Part shown: piece by piece, positions 16,464-25,160 of the stretch | Position numbering within the stretch: the first letter of the stretch is position 1 | Layout: each line of letters begins with the position of its first letter | Source: Chloroflexota bacterium | GTDB lineage: Bacteria > Chloroflexota > Limnocylindria > P2-11E | Direction: 5' to 3' | Length of the DNA: 51,569 nucleotides | Assembly: GCA_005881885.1 (NCBI GenBank) | Contig: VBDX01000116.1 | Location: forward strand, 1-51,569 | The notes under the pieces: model-generated | The model's input: only the letters and a program-made list of their open reading frames with translations | The model's database searches: none | Told to the model about the DNA's origin: nothing | Made by a program: the position numbers and the translations under genes

Positions 16464-18369
16464 CCGTCTCGTTGCGATCGTGGGCGTCACGCTGCTTCTC
16501 CTGCTTAACGGTGCAGTCGCGTCCGCTGATGACCCGTCCCGGGTCGTGCTCAGCCGCGTGGACGCCGCCGATTTCCCGACCGTGCGGCTTGTCGCGTCGG
16601 TCGTGGACCTCAAGGGCAAGGCCGTCGCTGGACTCCGGCCTCAAGACCTTCAGGTCCGCGAGAGCGGCGTGGCGTCGCAGGCGAACGTGAGCCTCGCCTC
16701 GATGGTCTCTCCGGTCGCTCTGGCGCTTGTCCTGGATACGAGCGGGAGCATGTCGGGGCGTCCGCTCGCGGACGCGAAGACCGCAATGGCGACGATGATC
16801 AGCGCCCTCGGGGCGAACGATCAGGTCGCCATCCTCTCCTTCAACGCTACCGTGCGGATCGCACAACCGCTCACCGCCGACAAGGCCCGGGCCCTCGCCG
16901 CGGTCGGCTCGCTCGTTGCCGGCGGCGACACCGCGATCTATGACGCGGTCCTCGGCACGGTCGACGCTCTCAAGGGCGCCGATCCCAGAGCACGGCGAGC
17001 GATCGTGCTGCTCACCGACGGGTTCGACACCGCGAGCCGCAGCTCGCGTGAGTCGGCCATCGCGCGCCTCGCGGGCAGCGGTTTCCCGATGTACACGATC
17101 GGCTTGGGGAGCAGCATCGACCGTCAGACCATCGAAGCGCTCGCCGCGGCCGCACCGGGCGGGGCTGCGTACGTCGCGCCGACGTCCTCGCAGCTCGCGG
17201 GGATCTACAACACGCTCAGCGAGCAGATCCTGACGGAGTACTCGGTCGAGTACCGCTCAGCCGCGACCGGCCTGGCGGACGGGAGCGCGGTGGCGTTCGA
17301 AATAGTGGTCTCGCGCGAGGGCGTGATCATTGCGCGCACGACGAGCTCGTTCCTGATCCCGGCAGGGCGCGGGATGACGAAAGCCGCGGCCCCGACGGCC
17401 GCCCCTCAGACGGTTGCGACCCCAGCCCCGGTCATGATCGATACACGCCGACCGCAGAGCTGGATCGTGGGTCTCCTAGGCGCTATGACCGCGCTCATGT
17501 TCGTGCTCTGGTTGAACGAGCTCACCCTGCACGTCGGCGCGGCGGCGCGGCGCCGCTTGCGGGCGCTCAGCGCCGATGCCGGCATCGAGTCGGAAAGTGC
17601 CGGTGGTCGGCCGCTCCTCGCGCGCGTGAATGGGCCGCTACGCTCGATAGGGCGTGCCGTTCTGCGCTTCCTGCCACAGAAGTACATCGACCAGACGCGT
17701 CACCGCCTCGAGCTCGCAGGCGAGCCGATGAACGAGGCCGAATTCGTCGGCCTTCTCTGCGTGGGCACGATCTGCCTCTCGGCGCTGCTGGCGCTCATCG
17801 TCATGATCGTCTCTGTCAGCGTGTCGTCGAGCCTGATCGGAGCTGCGGTCGGCGCCGCAGCCGGCTTCGCGCTCCCGGGGCTCGTCATCAGCTCGAAGGC
17901 CCGCGCACGGCGGAAAGCTATCCGGCGGGCGCTCATCCCATCGCTCGACATGCTCGCTCTGAGCGCCGAAGCGGGTCTCGCTTTCGACGGCGCGATCGCC
18001 CAGGTCGTGCAGCGCTGGAAGAACCCTCTCTCGGATGAGCTCCGGCGTCTTCTTCTCGAGTTCCAGATGGGACGCGAGCGGCGGCAGGCACTCCGCGAGC
18101 TGGCCCGACGTACGGACGTCCCGGACATCAGCAAATTCGTGAACGCCGTCATCCAGGCGGACACACTCGGCGTGGGACTCGCGAAGGTACTGCAGGATCA
18201 GGCTGTCGAGCTCCGGACGAAGCGTCGTCAGCGAGCCGAAGAGCAGGCCCGGCTCGCTCCCGTGAAGATGATGTTCCCGATGGTGCTGCTCATATTTCCT
18301 GCACTGTTCCTGGTCATCCTCGGTCCAGCGGTCCCCAAGCTCACGTCGATCTTCAACATCGTGAACTGA
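16456..18369 (+). CDS. tadC: VWA-TadC fusion: von Willebrand A domain joined to Tad platform protein
   Basis: A 637-residue fusion. Residues 1-24 are a signal/TM segment. An exported vWA domain (about 85-265) has a complete MIDAS metal site: Asp94-Ser96-Ser98 (DTSGS), Thr159 (GGDTA) and Asp188 (LTDGFD). A Pro/Ala linker (308-328) and a TM helix (about 336-354) lead to a full TadC half: TM helices near 430-452 and 457-478, the T2SSF domain (about 490-600, PSLDMLALSAEAGLAFDGAI) and a C-terminal TM. The vWA part is therefore outside the membrane and the T2SSF part cytoplasmic. It overlaps tadB by 8 nt and is the last Tad gene. vWA-MIDAS domains bind proteins or matrix; tying one to the platform could link pilus assembly to substrate or adhesin recruitment. 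Confidence 0.9.
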   Translation: MCSRLVAIVGVTLLLLLNGAVASADDPSRVVLSRVDAADFPTVRLVASVVDLKGKAVAGLRPQDLQVRESGVASQANVSLASMVSPVALALVLDTSGSMSGRPLADAKTAMATMISALGANDQVAILSFNATVRIAQPLTADKARALAAVGSLVAGGDTAIYDAVLGTVDALKGADPRARRAIVLLTDGFDTASRSSRESAIARLAGSGFPMYTIGLGSSIDRQTIEALAAAAPGGAAYVAPTSSQLAGIYNTLSEQILTEYSVEYRSAATGLADGSAVAFEIVVSREGVIIARTTSSFLIPAGRGMTKAAAPTAAPQTVATPAPVMIDTRRPQSWIVGLLGAMTALMFVLWLNELTLHVGAAARRRLRALSADAGIESESAGGRPLLARVNGPLRSIGRAVLRFLPQKYIDQTRHRLELAGEPMNEAEFVGLLCVGTICLSALLALIVMIVSVSVSSSLIGAAVGAAAGFALPGLVISSKARARRKAIRRALIPSLDMLALSAEAGLAFDGAIAQVVQRWKNPLSDELRRLLLEFQMGRERRQALRELARRTDVPDISKFVNAVIQADTLGVGLAKVLQDQAVELRTKRRQRAEEQARLAPVKMMFPMVLLIFPALFLVILGPAVPKLTSIFNIVN

Positions 18370-18382
18370 TCCACATCCGCCG

Positions 18383-19048
18383 TCATCCGCTCGCGAAGGC
18401 CGCGGCCGCGATCAGGCCGAAGCCGTTGAAGACCGCATGCAACACGATGCACGGGTAGAGACTGCCCGTCGACGCTCGCATGTAGCCCAATCCGATCCCG
18501 GTCGCGAGGATCACCGGGATATCGACGATGACGCCGTGCGCGAAGGTGAAGGCGACCGCGGTAAGCGCCACGGCAGCGCGCACGCCGAACGGCTCGAGCA
18601 ACGTGTAGCCAAGGCCGCGGCACAGCGCCTCTTCGAAGATCGGCACGAACACGGCGATGGCGAAGAGGTTCGCGATCCAGGCGCCCGCGCGCGCGCTATC
18701 CCAGAACGGGGGGACGCTCTGCTCGCGAGCGACGTCGCGCAGGAACGCGACTTCGGCGAATGAGAGCAGGTACGCGCCCGCCAGCGTCGCGCCCCCGATT
18801 ATCGCGGCGCGTCGCCAGGAGGCCGGCAGGCGGAGCGCGAACGTCTCGCGGAGCGGGAGGCCCCACGCCATCGCGAGAACGATGAGCAGGAAGATCGCAT
18901 CGGTCGCGACCGCCTCGATCGCGGTCGAGTACCTGAAGAAGGTGTCGCTCGGGAGGCTTCCGAACCGGCCGGAGATGCGCGCGGCGTAGCTCAGGATCGA
19001 GAGGAGCGCGATGAGCAACGACCATGCGATGAGCCGGCGGGGGTGCAT
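18383..19048 (-). CDS. CPBP-family (CAAX/Abi-type) intramembrane metalloprotease
   Basis: A 221-residue polytopic membrane protein with about seven TM helices. All three Abi/CPBP motifs are present: EEALCR (Glu-Glu-x3-Arg, about 143-148), FTFAHG (Phe-x3-His) and HAVFNG (His-x3-Asn near 204). These make up the metal site of type II CAAX-prenyl-protease relatives. The substrate is unknown; bacterial members act in protein maturation, immunity to peptides or signalling. It converges on the VWA-TadC gene with only 13 bp between stops, and lies 7 bp downstream of the aminotransferase, probably cotranscribed with it. Confidence 0.88.
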   Translation of the reverse strand: MHPRRLIAWSLLIALLSILSYAARISGRFGSLPSDTFFRYSTAIEAVATDAIFLLIVLAMAWGLPLRETFALRLPASWRRAAIIGGATLAGAYLLSFAEVAFLRDVAREQSVPPFWDSARAGAWIANLFAIAVFVPIFEEALCRGLGYTLLEPFGVRAAVALTAVAFTFAHGVIVDIPVILATGIGLGYMRASTGSLYPCIVLHAVFNGFGLIAAAAFASG

Positions 19049-19055
19049 GTTCCGG

Positions 19056-20210
19056 TCAGGCGATCGCGGGCGCGACGCGAAGAGGCGCCAAGAGCTCGAG
19101 CGTTCGGTCCATCTCCTCAGAGGTGTTGAAGTAGTGCGGCGACAGCCGGATCAATCCGGGGCGGTTGTCGCAGATGACGCCGCCGGCACGTAGCGCGCTC
19201 ACCGCGGCGGCTGGGTCGGGATGCTCCAGGGTGACGATGGGCGTGCGCTCGGCCGCATCGCGCGGGCATCGGATCGTCCATCCTTGCTCCAGCGCGCCGT
19301 CGACGAGCCGCTGCGACAGCCGCATATGCCGGTCGCGCACCGTGTCGATCCCCACCTCGTCGAGTAGCGAGAGGCCCGCCCGTGCGGCGTAGATCGCCGC
19401 GACCGACGGCGTGCCGTACTCGAAGCGGCGCGCGCCGGCCCCATAGGCGAGATGCTCGACGTCGAACGCGAACGGATCTTGAACGCCCCACCAACCGACC
19501 GCACTCGGGCGGGCCCGCTCGGCGACATCACGCCGCGCATAGAGAAATGCGATCCCAGGACCGCCCATGAGCCACTTCAGCGTCCCGCCGACGAGGTAGT
19601 CCAGGCCGCTTGCCCCGACATCGAACGGCAATGCCCCGATCGACTGGTACGCATCGACGATCAGCGCCGCACCCTTACGGTGGCATATCTCGGCCAGTGT
19701 TTGGACGTCCTGGATCCAGCCGGTGGTGAAGTAGACGTGGCCCGTGCACACCGCCGCCGTCCGCTCGTTCACGGCCCGTTCGAAGAGCTCGAGTGGAACG
19801 CGCACGCGATCGGGACTGCGGACGAAATCGACGCGCGCGCCGCGGTCGGCGACGGCGAGGAAGGCATGCCCATCGGTAGGGAAATCGAGATCGGAAACGA
19901 TCACCTTCGGACGCTTCTCATAATCGAACGTGCTCGCGATGCCAACAAGACCCGCCGAGACATTCGGCTCGATCGCGATCTCGTCCGGCGATGCGCCGAG
20001 GACGCGCGCGAGGTCTGCGCGGAGGGCGTCGTACTCGGCGATCCAGTGGTCGTACCACGCGCGCCCGCCCCACTCGGTCCACTCTGTGGCGAAGCGCTCG
20101 ATCCGCTCGCGTCCGCGTTTGTGGAGTGGGGTTAGCGAGCAGTTGTTCAGGTAGGTCAGCCGCTCGGTGATGGGAAACTCCGCGCGCCACGCGCGTTCAC
20201 GCTCGTCCAT
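19056..20210 (-). CDS. PLP-dependent aminotransferase class V-fold enzyme
   Basis: A 384-residue fold-type I PLP enzyme. The expected signatures are present: ASP-x-E-IAIEPNVSAGL (phosphate region), cofactor-contacting Asp186 and Gln189 in VDAYQSIGALPFDV, and the Schiff-base Lys212 in GGTLKWLMGG. The layout resembles the isopenicillin N epimerase / kynureninase / cysteine-desulfurase-like branch. No Cys-loop typical of SufS is evident at the C-terminus, so a desulfurase role is not favoured. The exact substrate cannot be told. A TAGGCT -10 box lies 10 nt upstream of the ATG. The CPBP protease gene follows directly. Confidence 0.85.
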   Translation of the reverse strand: MDERERAWRAEFPITERLTYLNNCSLTPLHKRGRERIERFATEWTEWGGRAWYDHWIAEYDALRADLARVLGASPDEIAIEPNVSAGLVGIASTFDYEKRPKVIVSDLDFPTDGHAFLAVADRGARVDFVRSPDRVRVPLELFERAVNERTAAVCTGHVYFTTGWIQDVQTLAEICHRKGAALIVDAYQSIGALPFDVGASGLDYLVGGTLKWLMGGPGIAFLYARRDVAERARPSAVGWWGVQDPFAFDVEHLAYGAGARRFEYGTPSVAAIYAARAGLSLLDEVGIDTVRDRHMRLSQRLVDGALEQGWTIRCPRDAAERTPIVTLEHPDPAAAVSALRAGGVICDNRPGLIRLSPHYFNTSEEMDRTLELLAPLRVAPAIA

Positions 20211-20220
20211 GGCCGTGCCA

Positions 20221-20226
20221 AGCCTA
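20221..20226 (-). promoter_or_regulatory. TAGGCT -10 box, aminotransferase gene
   Basis: On the minus strand TAGGCT ends 10 nt before the ATG at 20210. The same hexamer precedes three other genes here (21883, 23100, 51422) at 6-7 nt. The spacing here implies a 5' leader of only a few bases. Confidence 0.4.
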
Positions 20227-20246
20227 CCGTCTGACTCGGCGATTCT

Positions 20247-21841
20247 TCACCAGCCCGCGGCGTAGCTTTCGCGGCGCGGATCCGCTCCGCCTTCGAGCGC
20301 GTCGGTATCGAGTCGCCGCACCGCGCAGACGCCCGCGGCGGCCGGAGAGAAATCCGGAAGCTCGCGAATGACGTGCCCGCGCCGCGCGAGGGCATCACGT
20401 ATGTCCGCCGAGATCCGACCCTCGACCGTCAGCACGCCCGGCTCGTACGCGTGCGGATGGAACGTCCACGGGAACGAGCGTGAGATGACCCGCGGCGCCT
20501 CGATCGCGGCCTGCGTATTCATCTCGAAATCGACGAGGTTGCAGACCACCTGGACCATCGCCTGGCACTGCGCATCTTCGCCAGGACAGCCGAACGGCAT
20601 GAGGGCGCGGCCGTCCTTCATCAGGAGCGCGGGGTTCGGCGTGAGGCGCGGCCGCTTGTTCGGCGCGATCGCCGACGGATGGCCCGGCGTCGTCCAGAGC
20701 TGCGCGCCACGCGTCGAGACGATCATCCCCAGGCCGCGGATGAGCGGCGCGCCGAGACCCGGGTCGGACGGTGTCGCGGCGAAGGCGTTCCCTTCGGCGT
20801 CCAGTAGGCCTTCTCGAGCAGACCGCGGATCGGCACGTCCACCTGCTCCGGATCGCCGAAGAAGCCTTCGCGGTCCGCGGCCGCGAGCTTGAACGCTTCG
20901 GTGTACCGGTGCAGGAACTCGAGCGAGCCCGGACCCAGTCCGCCGATGTCGTAGCCCTCGAGAAGGTTCAAGGTCATCGGCACGAGTGGGCCCTGCGACC
21001 ACGGGCCGCAGGCGTAGACATCGATACCGCGATACGTGGTGTGCACAGGCGCCTCGATGAGGACGCGCTGCGCGTGCAGGTCGTCTTCGGTGATGGCGCC
21101 GCCGGCCTCGCGCATGAATGCCGCGATCTCGCGAGCGATGTCACCCTCGTAGATCGCGTCACGAGCGGCCTTGATCGCGTTCGCCCGGCCTTCCCTCTCG
21201 TGCGCGCGCTCGATCGCGGCGAGCCGCCGGAAGAGCGCGCCGAGCTCGCGCTGCACCAGGATCTCGCCCACCCGAGGCGCCCGGCCACTCGGAAGGAAGA
21301 CCGCCGCGCTCGTCGGCCACTCGCGCAGCCGCTCCTCGAGGCGCTCGATCGCGGAGGCGAGGCGCGGATATACGGGGAAGCCGTCACAGAGCTCGATCGA
21401 AGGGGCGAGCACCTGCGCGAGGGAGAGCCGGCCGTGCCGCGCGAGCGCGGTGAGCCACGCGTCAGCGGCCGCCGGAGTCACCGATCGCGCCACACCGATG
21501 GGCATGTCGTTGCCGTGCCGCGAGCGGTACGTCGCGAGATCGAGCGACGCCGGCCAGTGCCCGAGCCCGTCGATCGTTTCCGGAGCGGGCATCCCCGGGC
21601 GGTACACGATGATCGGCGCGACGCCGCCGAAGTCGGTGAGGTGCCGCTCGAGGACGTTCAGCGCGATGCCCGCCGCGACGCCCGCGTCGATCGCGTTGCC
21701 GCCTCGCTCGAACATCCGCACTCCGGCGAACGTCGCGAGGTAGTGGCACGAGCTGACCATGTGACTCCTCGCGAGGATCGCCGGGCGACCCTGACGCACC
21801 GCGATCGGTGGCGCGGTGTTCTCGATGGGGATCTCACGCAC
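20247..21841 (-). pseudogene. Gamma-glutamyltransferase-family gene broken by deletion and frameshift
   Basis: Two frames on the minus strand together spell a GGT-family enzyme. The upstream part (GTG 21841 to about 20805) encodes the large-subunit region: GGNAIDAGVAAGIALNV, GLGHWPASLDL, GPWSQGPLVPMTLNLLEG. It ends ...VDVPIRGLLEKAY. The sequence then continues in another frame as LDAEGNAFAATPSD..., STRGAQLW, PNPALLMKDGR, AAIEAPRV to the stop at 20247. Between KAY and DAEGN a functional GGT carries about 50 more residues including the catalytic Thr of the TTxxSVVD motif. Those are absent here. Without that Thr neither autocleavage nor transfer can occur. Either a real pseudogene or an assembly error. 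Confidence 0.75.
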
Positions 21842-21882
21842 GATCTGCCACTCTAGCGAGTGATGGCCGCGCCCTGGCGGGG

Positions 21883-21888
21883 TAGGCT
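21883..21888 (+). promoter_or_regulatory. TAGGCT -10 box, GT87-like gene
   Basis: TAGGCT ends 6 nt before a GTG at 21895, the spacing of a leaderless start and identical to the arrangement at 23100. It marks 21895 as the intended start of the membrane glycosyltransferase gene, although that GTG is now out of frame with it. Confidence 0.45.
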
Positions 21889-21894
21889 CGGTCG

Positions 21895-23102
21895 GTGGAC
21901 GCGAACGTGACAGGGCGGCACGGCCTCCGCATCTGATCCGCACACTCCGCGCCCTGCCCGTCGCCGCGCTGCTGGCGCTCGCGTGCGTCGCCGCCGGGCG
22001 TACCGCCGCGCTTCCCGAGGTGACCGACTTTCATTGTTTTTGGACCGCCGCCCGCCTCGCTCTGAATGGGACAGACCCGTACGATCCTGCACGTTGGCGG
22101 GCGGAGATCGGTGGTCCGTTCCCCGACGGCAGCGGCGGCGTCCGGCCCGCGCCATGCCCCGGCGCATTCGGCTATCCCCTCACCACGGCGGTCGCGTTGC
22201 TGCCGCTCGCGCCGCTTCCTGAGGCGATCGCGGCCGCGATCTGGGAGTCGCTCCTGGTCGTGGGTGCGGCGTTCGGTGTGTTCTTCGTCTGGTCGGCCGC
22301 GGGTGGACGGGGCTCGGCACTGCCGCTCTTCGCGATCCTCGTCGGTTGTTCCCAGCCACTGTGGCTGACGATCATCAACGCGCAGTTCGGCGGGCTGCTC
22401 CTCGGGCTCGTCGGCGTGCTCGCGCTCGCGTCCGGCGGTGCCCACGATTTGCTCGCCGGTGTCGCGCTCGCGGCCCTCACGTTGAAGCCGCACGTCGTTG
22501 GCCTGGTCTTCCCGGAGGTCATCGTCCGCCACGCCCGCTCCCGCCGGTTCCGCTCACTGGCAGTCTTCGCGACGATCACGGCCGCGCTCCTGGTGGTGAG
22601 CCTCGTTCTCGTGCGCGGGTGGCCGGAAGCCTGGGTCCGCGAGCTTTTCACCACTCGACGCGAGATGCTCCCGAGCTCGGGTACGGTATGGGGGCTGGCG
22701 ACCGACGCGTTCGGCGACGGGCGCATCGGAGTGCTGCTCATCCTCGCCGTCGTCGTTCCCGCGGCTTGGACGCTGCGTCGTGTCAGGATCTCCGGATCTG
22801 ATCGTGTCGCTTTGGCCGTGACTGGCTCGCTCGTCGTCAGCCCTTACGCCGGAAGTCACGACGACCTGCTCCTGGCGGCGGCATGGGCGGTCATCCTGGC
22901 CGTGGCGATGGAGCGATCCGATCTTGTTGGCCGTCTGCTGCTCGCCGGGCTTGTCCTGTGCGCGTCACTTCTGCCCTGGGCGCTGTACGGGTACGCACTG
23001 CGCTCTCGCCCCGACGAAGCGACGGCCTGGCTCGTGACCGCCGCGACCGCTTTGGTCCTTGCGGCCGCGATCCGTGCCCGGGCTCGAGCCGACACTAGAT
23101 AG
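21895..23102 (+). CDS. GT87-like (DUF2029) polyprenyl-phosphate-sugar-dependent membrane glycosyltransferase, N-terminal frame disrupted
   Basis: The main frame encodes a polytopic protein with about nine to ten TM helices and the family motif FxxxWTAARLALNGTDPYD after TM1, plus TLKPHVVGL. GT87 enzymes transfer mannose or other sugars from polyprenyl phosphate outside the membrane. The first in-frame ATG/GTG/TTG is GTG 22020, which would remove TM1. The conserved frame stays open upstream to 21864 and encodes TM1 (PVAALLALACVAAG). The GTG at 21895, 6 nt after TAGGCT, opens in a different frame and stops at 21934-21936. A one-base indel between about 21898 and 21935 (error or mutation), or a CTG start at 21933, would explain this. 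The stop overlaps the -10 box of the next gene. Confidence 0.65.
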
Positions 23103-23105
23103 GCT
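23100..23105 (+). promoter_or_regulatory. TAGGCT -10 box, MBL hydrolase gene (leaderless)
   Basis: TAGGCT is followed by CAAGGA and then the ATG at 23112. A spacing of 6 nt puts the transcription start at the ATG itself, i.e. a leaderless mRNA. Confidence 0.5.
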
Positions 23106-23111
23106 CAAGGA

Positions 23112-23750
23112 ATGCGCATTCTCGAGTGGCGCGTTCCGCCATACGACAACGGAACCTACATCGTTCACGACGAGCGGCGTGACGCGCTGGTGATCGATCC
23201 GGCGATGGGCGAGCGGGATGTGATCGCCGCGGCCAAAGAACACAAGCTCCGCGTCGTCGAGATCCTAAATACGCACGGTCATCCCGATCACATTTATGGC
23301 AACGCGGCGGTGAAGGAGGCGACGCGAGCGCGGCTTGCGATCCATCGCGCCGACGCCTACCGCCTCGGCCCGACGCGGCCGCCGACGCAGCTCCAGATCC
23401 CGCCGTGCGACGCGGACGACCTCTTCGACGAGGGGACGCTCGGCTACCTGGCGGACCTCGAGATCAACGCGCTGCACACGCCCGGTCACACCGAGGGGTC
23501 GGCCTGCTTTTATTTCGCGCGCGAGGGCGTCCTCTTCTCGGGCGACGTGATCTTCAGGGGGAGCACCGGCCGCTGGGACCTGCCGGGCGGTGATCGCGAG
23601 CAGATGGAGCGCAGTCTCGAGCGCGTGATCAAGCTCCCGGCCGCGACGAAGGTCTATCCCGGCCACGGTCCGAACACGACCATCGGCGACGAGATCGAGA
23701 ACCTGCGTCAGCTGCAGCGTGTCGGCATCCTTCCCGGCCTGCGCGTGTGA
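23112..23750 (+). CDS. Metallo-beta-lactamase-fold hydrolase (glyoxalase II-like)
   Basis: A 212-residue MBL-fold enzyme with the full metal-binding set: THGHPDH (His55, His57, Asp59, His60), HTPGHTEGS (third metal-site His), SGDVIFRG (bridging Asp) and YPGHGPNT (last His). The layout matches hydroxyacylglutathione hydrolase-like thioesterases without the extended glutathione domain. The substrate is not known. It has its own TAGGCT promoter and follows the glycosyltransferase gene by 9 bp. Confidence 0.9.
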   Translation: MRILEWRVPPYDNGTYIVHDERRDALVIDPAMGERDVIAAAKEHKLRVVEILNTHGHPDHIYGNAAVKEATRARLAIHRADAYRLGPTRPPTQLQIPPCDADDLFDEGTLGYLADLEINALHTPGHTEGSACFYFAREGVLFSGDVIFRGSTGRWDLPGGDREQMERSLERVIKLPAATKVYPGHGPNTTIGDEIENLRQLQRVGILPGLRV

Positions 23751-23845
23751 GCATCCGCGTCGCCGATCACGCGCGGTACGAGAGGGTGCGCGTCGTATCG
23801 GTCGTGGACAACTGGGGCGGCTACGAGCTCAAGCTGTCGAGCTGA
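23747..23845 (+). CDS. Short frame coupled to MBL gene; possible remnant
   Basis: A 32-codon frame starts at a GTG that overlaps the MBL stop as GTGA and runs into the 3' end of the convergent NUDIX gene. Its sequence (VRVVSVVDNW) faintly resembles the first strand of other MBL proteins, so it may be a truncated second gene. It may equally be chance. Function unknown. Confidence 0.2.
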   Translation: MSIRVADHARYERVRVVSVVDNWGGYELKLSS

Positions 23846-24303
23846 TCCTCGATGAACGCACGCGCCGGCCAGCCCTCGGGCGTCAGACCGAGATCCGGCA
23901 GGCGCAGGCTCACGGCTTCGACATCCGAGCCGGCGCGTGGAGTGACGTCCTCAACGTTCACGTCGACGCAGATGAGCAGCAGCTCGCCGTACGGGAGTGT
24001 CGTTACCAGGCGTGGCGACCGCGCGGTGAGCCCCGACTCCTCCTGCACCTCGCGGAGCGACGCCTGCTCCGCGGTCTCTCCCACCTCGACGTATCCCGAC
24101 ACGAGGCCCCACGAGTTCTCGGGCCATCCCGGTTGGCGCGTGTAGAGGATCTTTCCGCTGTCCGTCCGTGCGAGCACGAGCACGACCGGAAGCGCTTCGG
24201 TCGGGCGGAACCATCCACAGGACGGGCACTCGGGCTTATGCGTCGGCTCGGCGGGCGGAACCAACGCGGTGCCGCACCGCGTGCAAAAGCGCGGCTCGCG
24301 CAC
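23821..24303 (-). CDS. NUDIX hydrolase with N-terminal zinc ribbon
   Basis: A 160-residue protein. An N-terminal zinc ribbon (Cys7-x2-Cys10 ... Cys26-x2-Cys29) precedes a NUDIX domain whose box is complete: GYVEVGETAEQASLREVQEE followed by SGL. This arrangement is like NudC-type and other zinc-ribbon pyrophosphohydrolases, but the protein lacks the long N-terminal domain of E. coli NudC. It probably hydrolyses a nucleoside-diphosphate-X compound. The GTG start at 24303 is 1 nt past the fabI stop, so the two are cotranscribed. Confidence 0.87.
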   Translation of the reverse strand: MREPRFCTRCGTALVPPAEPTHKPECPSCGWFRPTEALPVVLVLARTDSGKILYTRQPGWPENSWGLVSGYVEVGETAEQASLREVQEESGLTARSPRLVTTLPYGELLLICVDVNVEDVTPRAGSDVEAVSLRLPDLGLTPEGWPARAFIEDQLDSLSS

Positions 24304-24304
24304 G

Positions 24305-25093
24305 CTATTCCGTGACGCCGAGGATGTTGAAGCCGTTGTCGGCGAAGATCGTCGCGCCGGTCACCGCACGCGACCAGTCCGACGCGAGGAAGACGGCGAC
24401 GTTGCCCACTTCTTCCTGCGTGATGTTCCGGCGGAGGGGCGCCTTCGCCTCCATGAGATCGCGCGCCGCCGAGATGCCCTTGACGGCGCTCCCCGCGAGC
24501 GTCTTGAGCGGTCCCGCCGAGATCGCATTGACCCGCACATTGTGCGGACCCAGGTCCGCCGCGAGGTAGCGTGTCTCGGCTTCGAGCACCGCCTTGGCCA
24601 TGGCCATTGAGTTGTAGCTTGGGACGACGCGATCGACGGCGTTGTACGTGAGGCTCATCACCGAGCCGCCACCCGCTTTCTCGAAGAGCGGCAGCGCCGC
24701 GCGGGCCAGTGCGACGAGCGAGTACGCGCTGATGTCGATCGCGGTCTTGAGCCCGTCGCGGCTGATCTCGTGGAATCGTCCCTTGAGATCTTCGATCGCG
24801 GCGAAGGCGATCGAGTGCACCAGGATGTCGAGCTTGCCCCAGCGGCGGTTGATCTCGGCGAAGAACGCGTCGATCTCGTCCTGCTTCGACACGTCGCACG
24901 GCCCGACCGGCATCGCCTCGTGACCGGGCAAAGTTGCGACGAGCTCGAGGACGTTCTCCTTTAACCGGTCGTTCGGCCAGTTGAACGCAAGGTCCGCGCC
25001 TTCGCGCTGGAAGGCCGTCGCGATACCCCACGCGATGCTGCGCTTGTTCCCGACGCCCATGACGAGCGCCTTTTTCCCATCGAGCAGACCCAT
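24305..25093 (-). CDS. fabI: Enoyl-[acyl-carrier-protein] reductase (NADH)
   Basis: A 262-residue short-chain dehydrogenase with FabI hallmarks: N-terminal GVGNKRSIAWGIA (the FabI-type nucleotide loop rather than TGxxxGxG), VHSIAFA, SLTY150 ... Y160-x6-K167 (FabI catalytic Tyr and Lys), NAISAGPLKTLA and FLASDWSRAVTGATIFADNGFNI. It catalyses the last step of fatty-acid elongation, reducing trans-2-enoyl-ACP. Length is normal. The NUDIX gene follows by 1 nt. Confidence 0.95.
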   Translation of the reverse strand: MGLLDGKKALVMGVGNKRSIAWGIATAFQREGADLAFNWPNDRLKENVLELVATLPGHEAMPVGPCDVSKQDEIDAFFAEINRRWGKLDILVHSIAFAAIEDLKGRFHEISRDGLKTAIDISAYSLVALARAALPLFEKAGGGSVMSLTYNAVDRVVPSYNSMAMAKAVLEAETRYLAADLGPHNVRVNAISAGPLKTLAGSAVKGISAARDLMEAKAPLRRNITQEEVGNVAVFLASDWSRAVTGATIFADNGFNILGVTE

Positions 25094-25160
25094 CGGTCGC
25101 GAATCATCCCAGATGGCCGAGCGCGCCGTCCATGGTGCGACGGCGGGGTTCGCTACAGCG

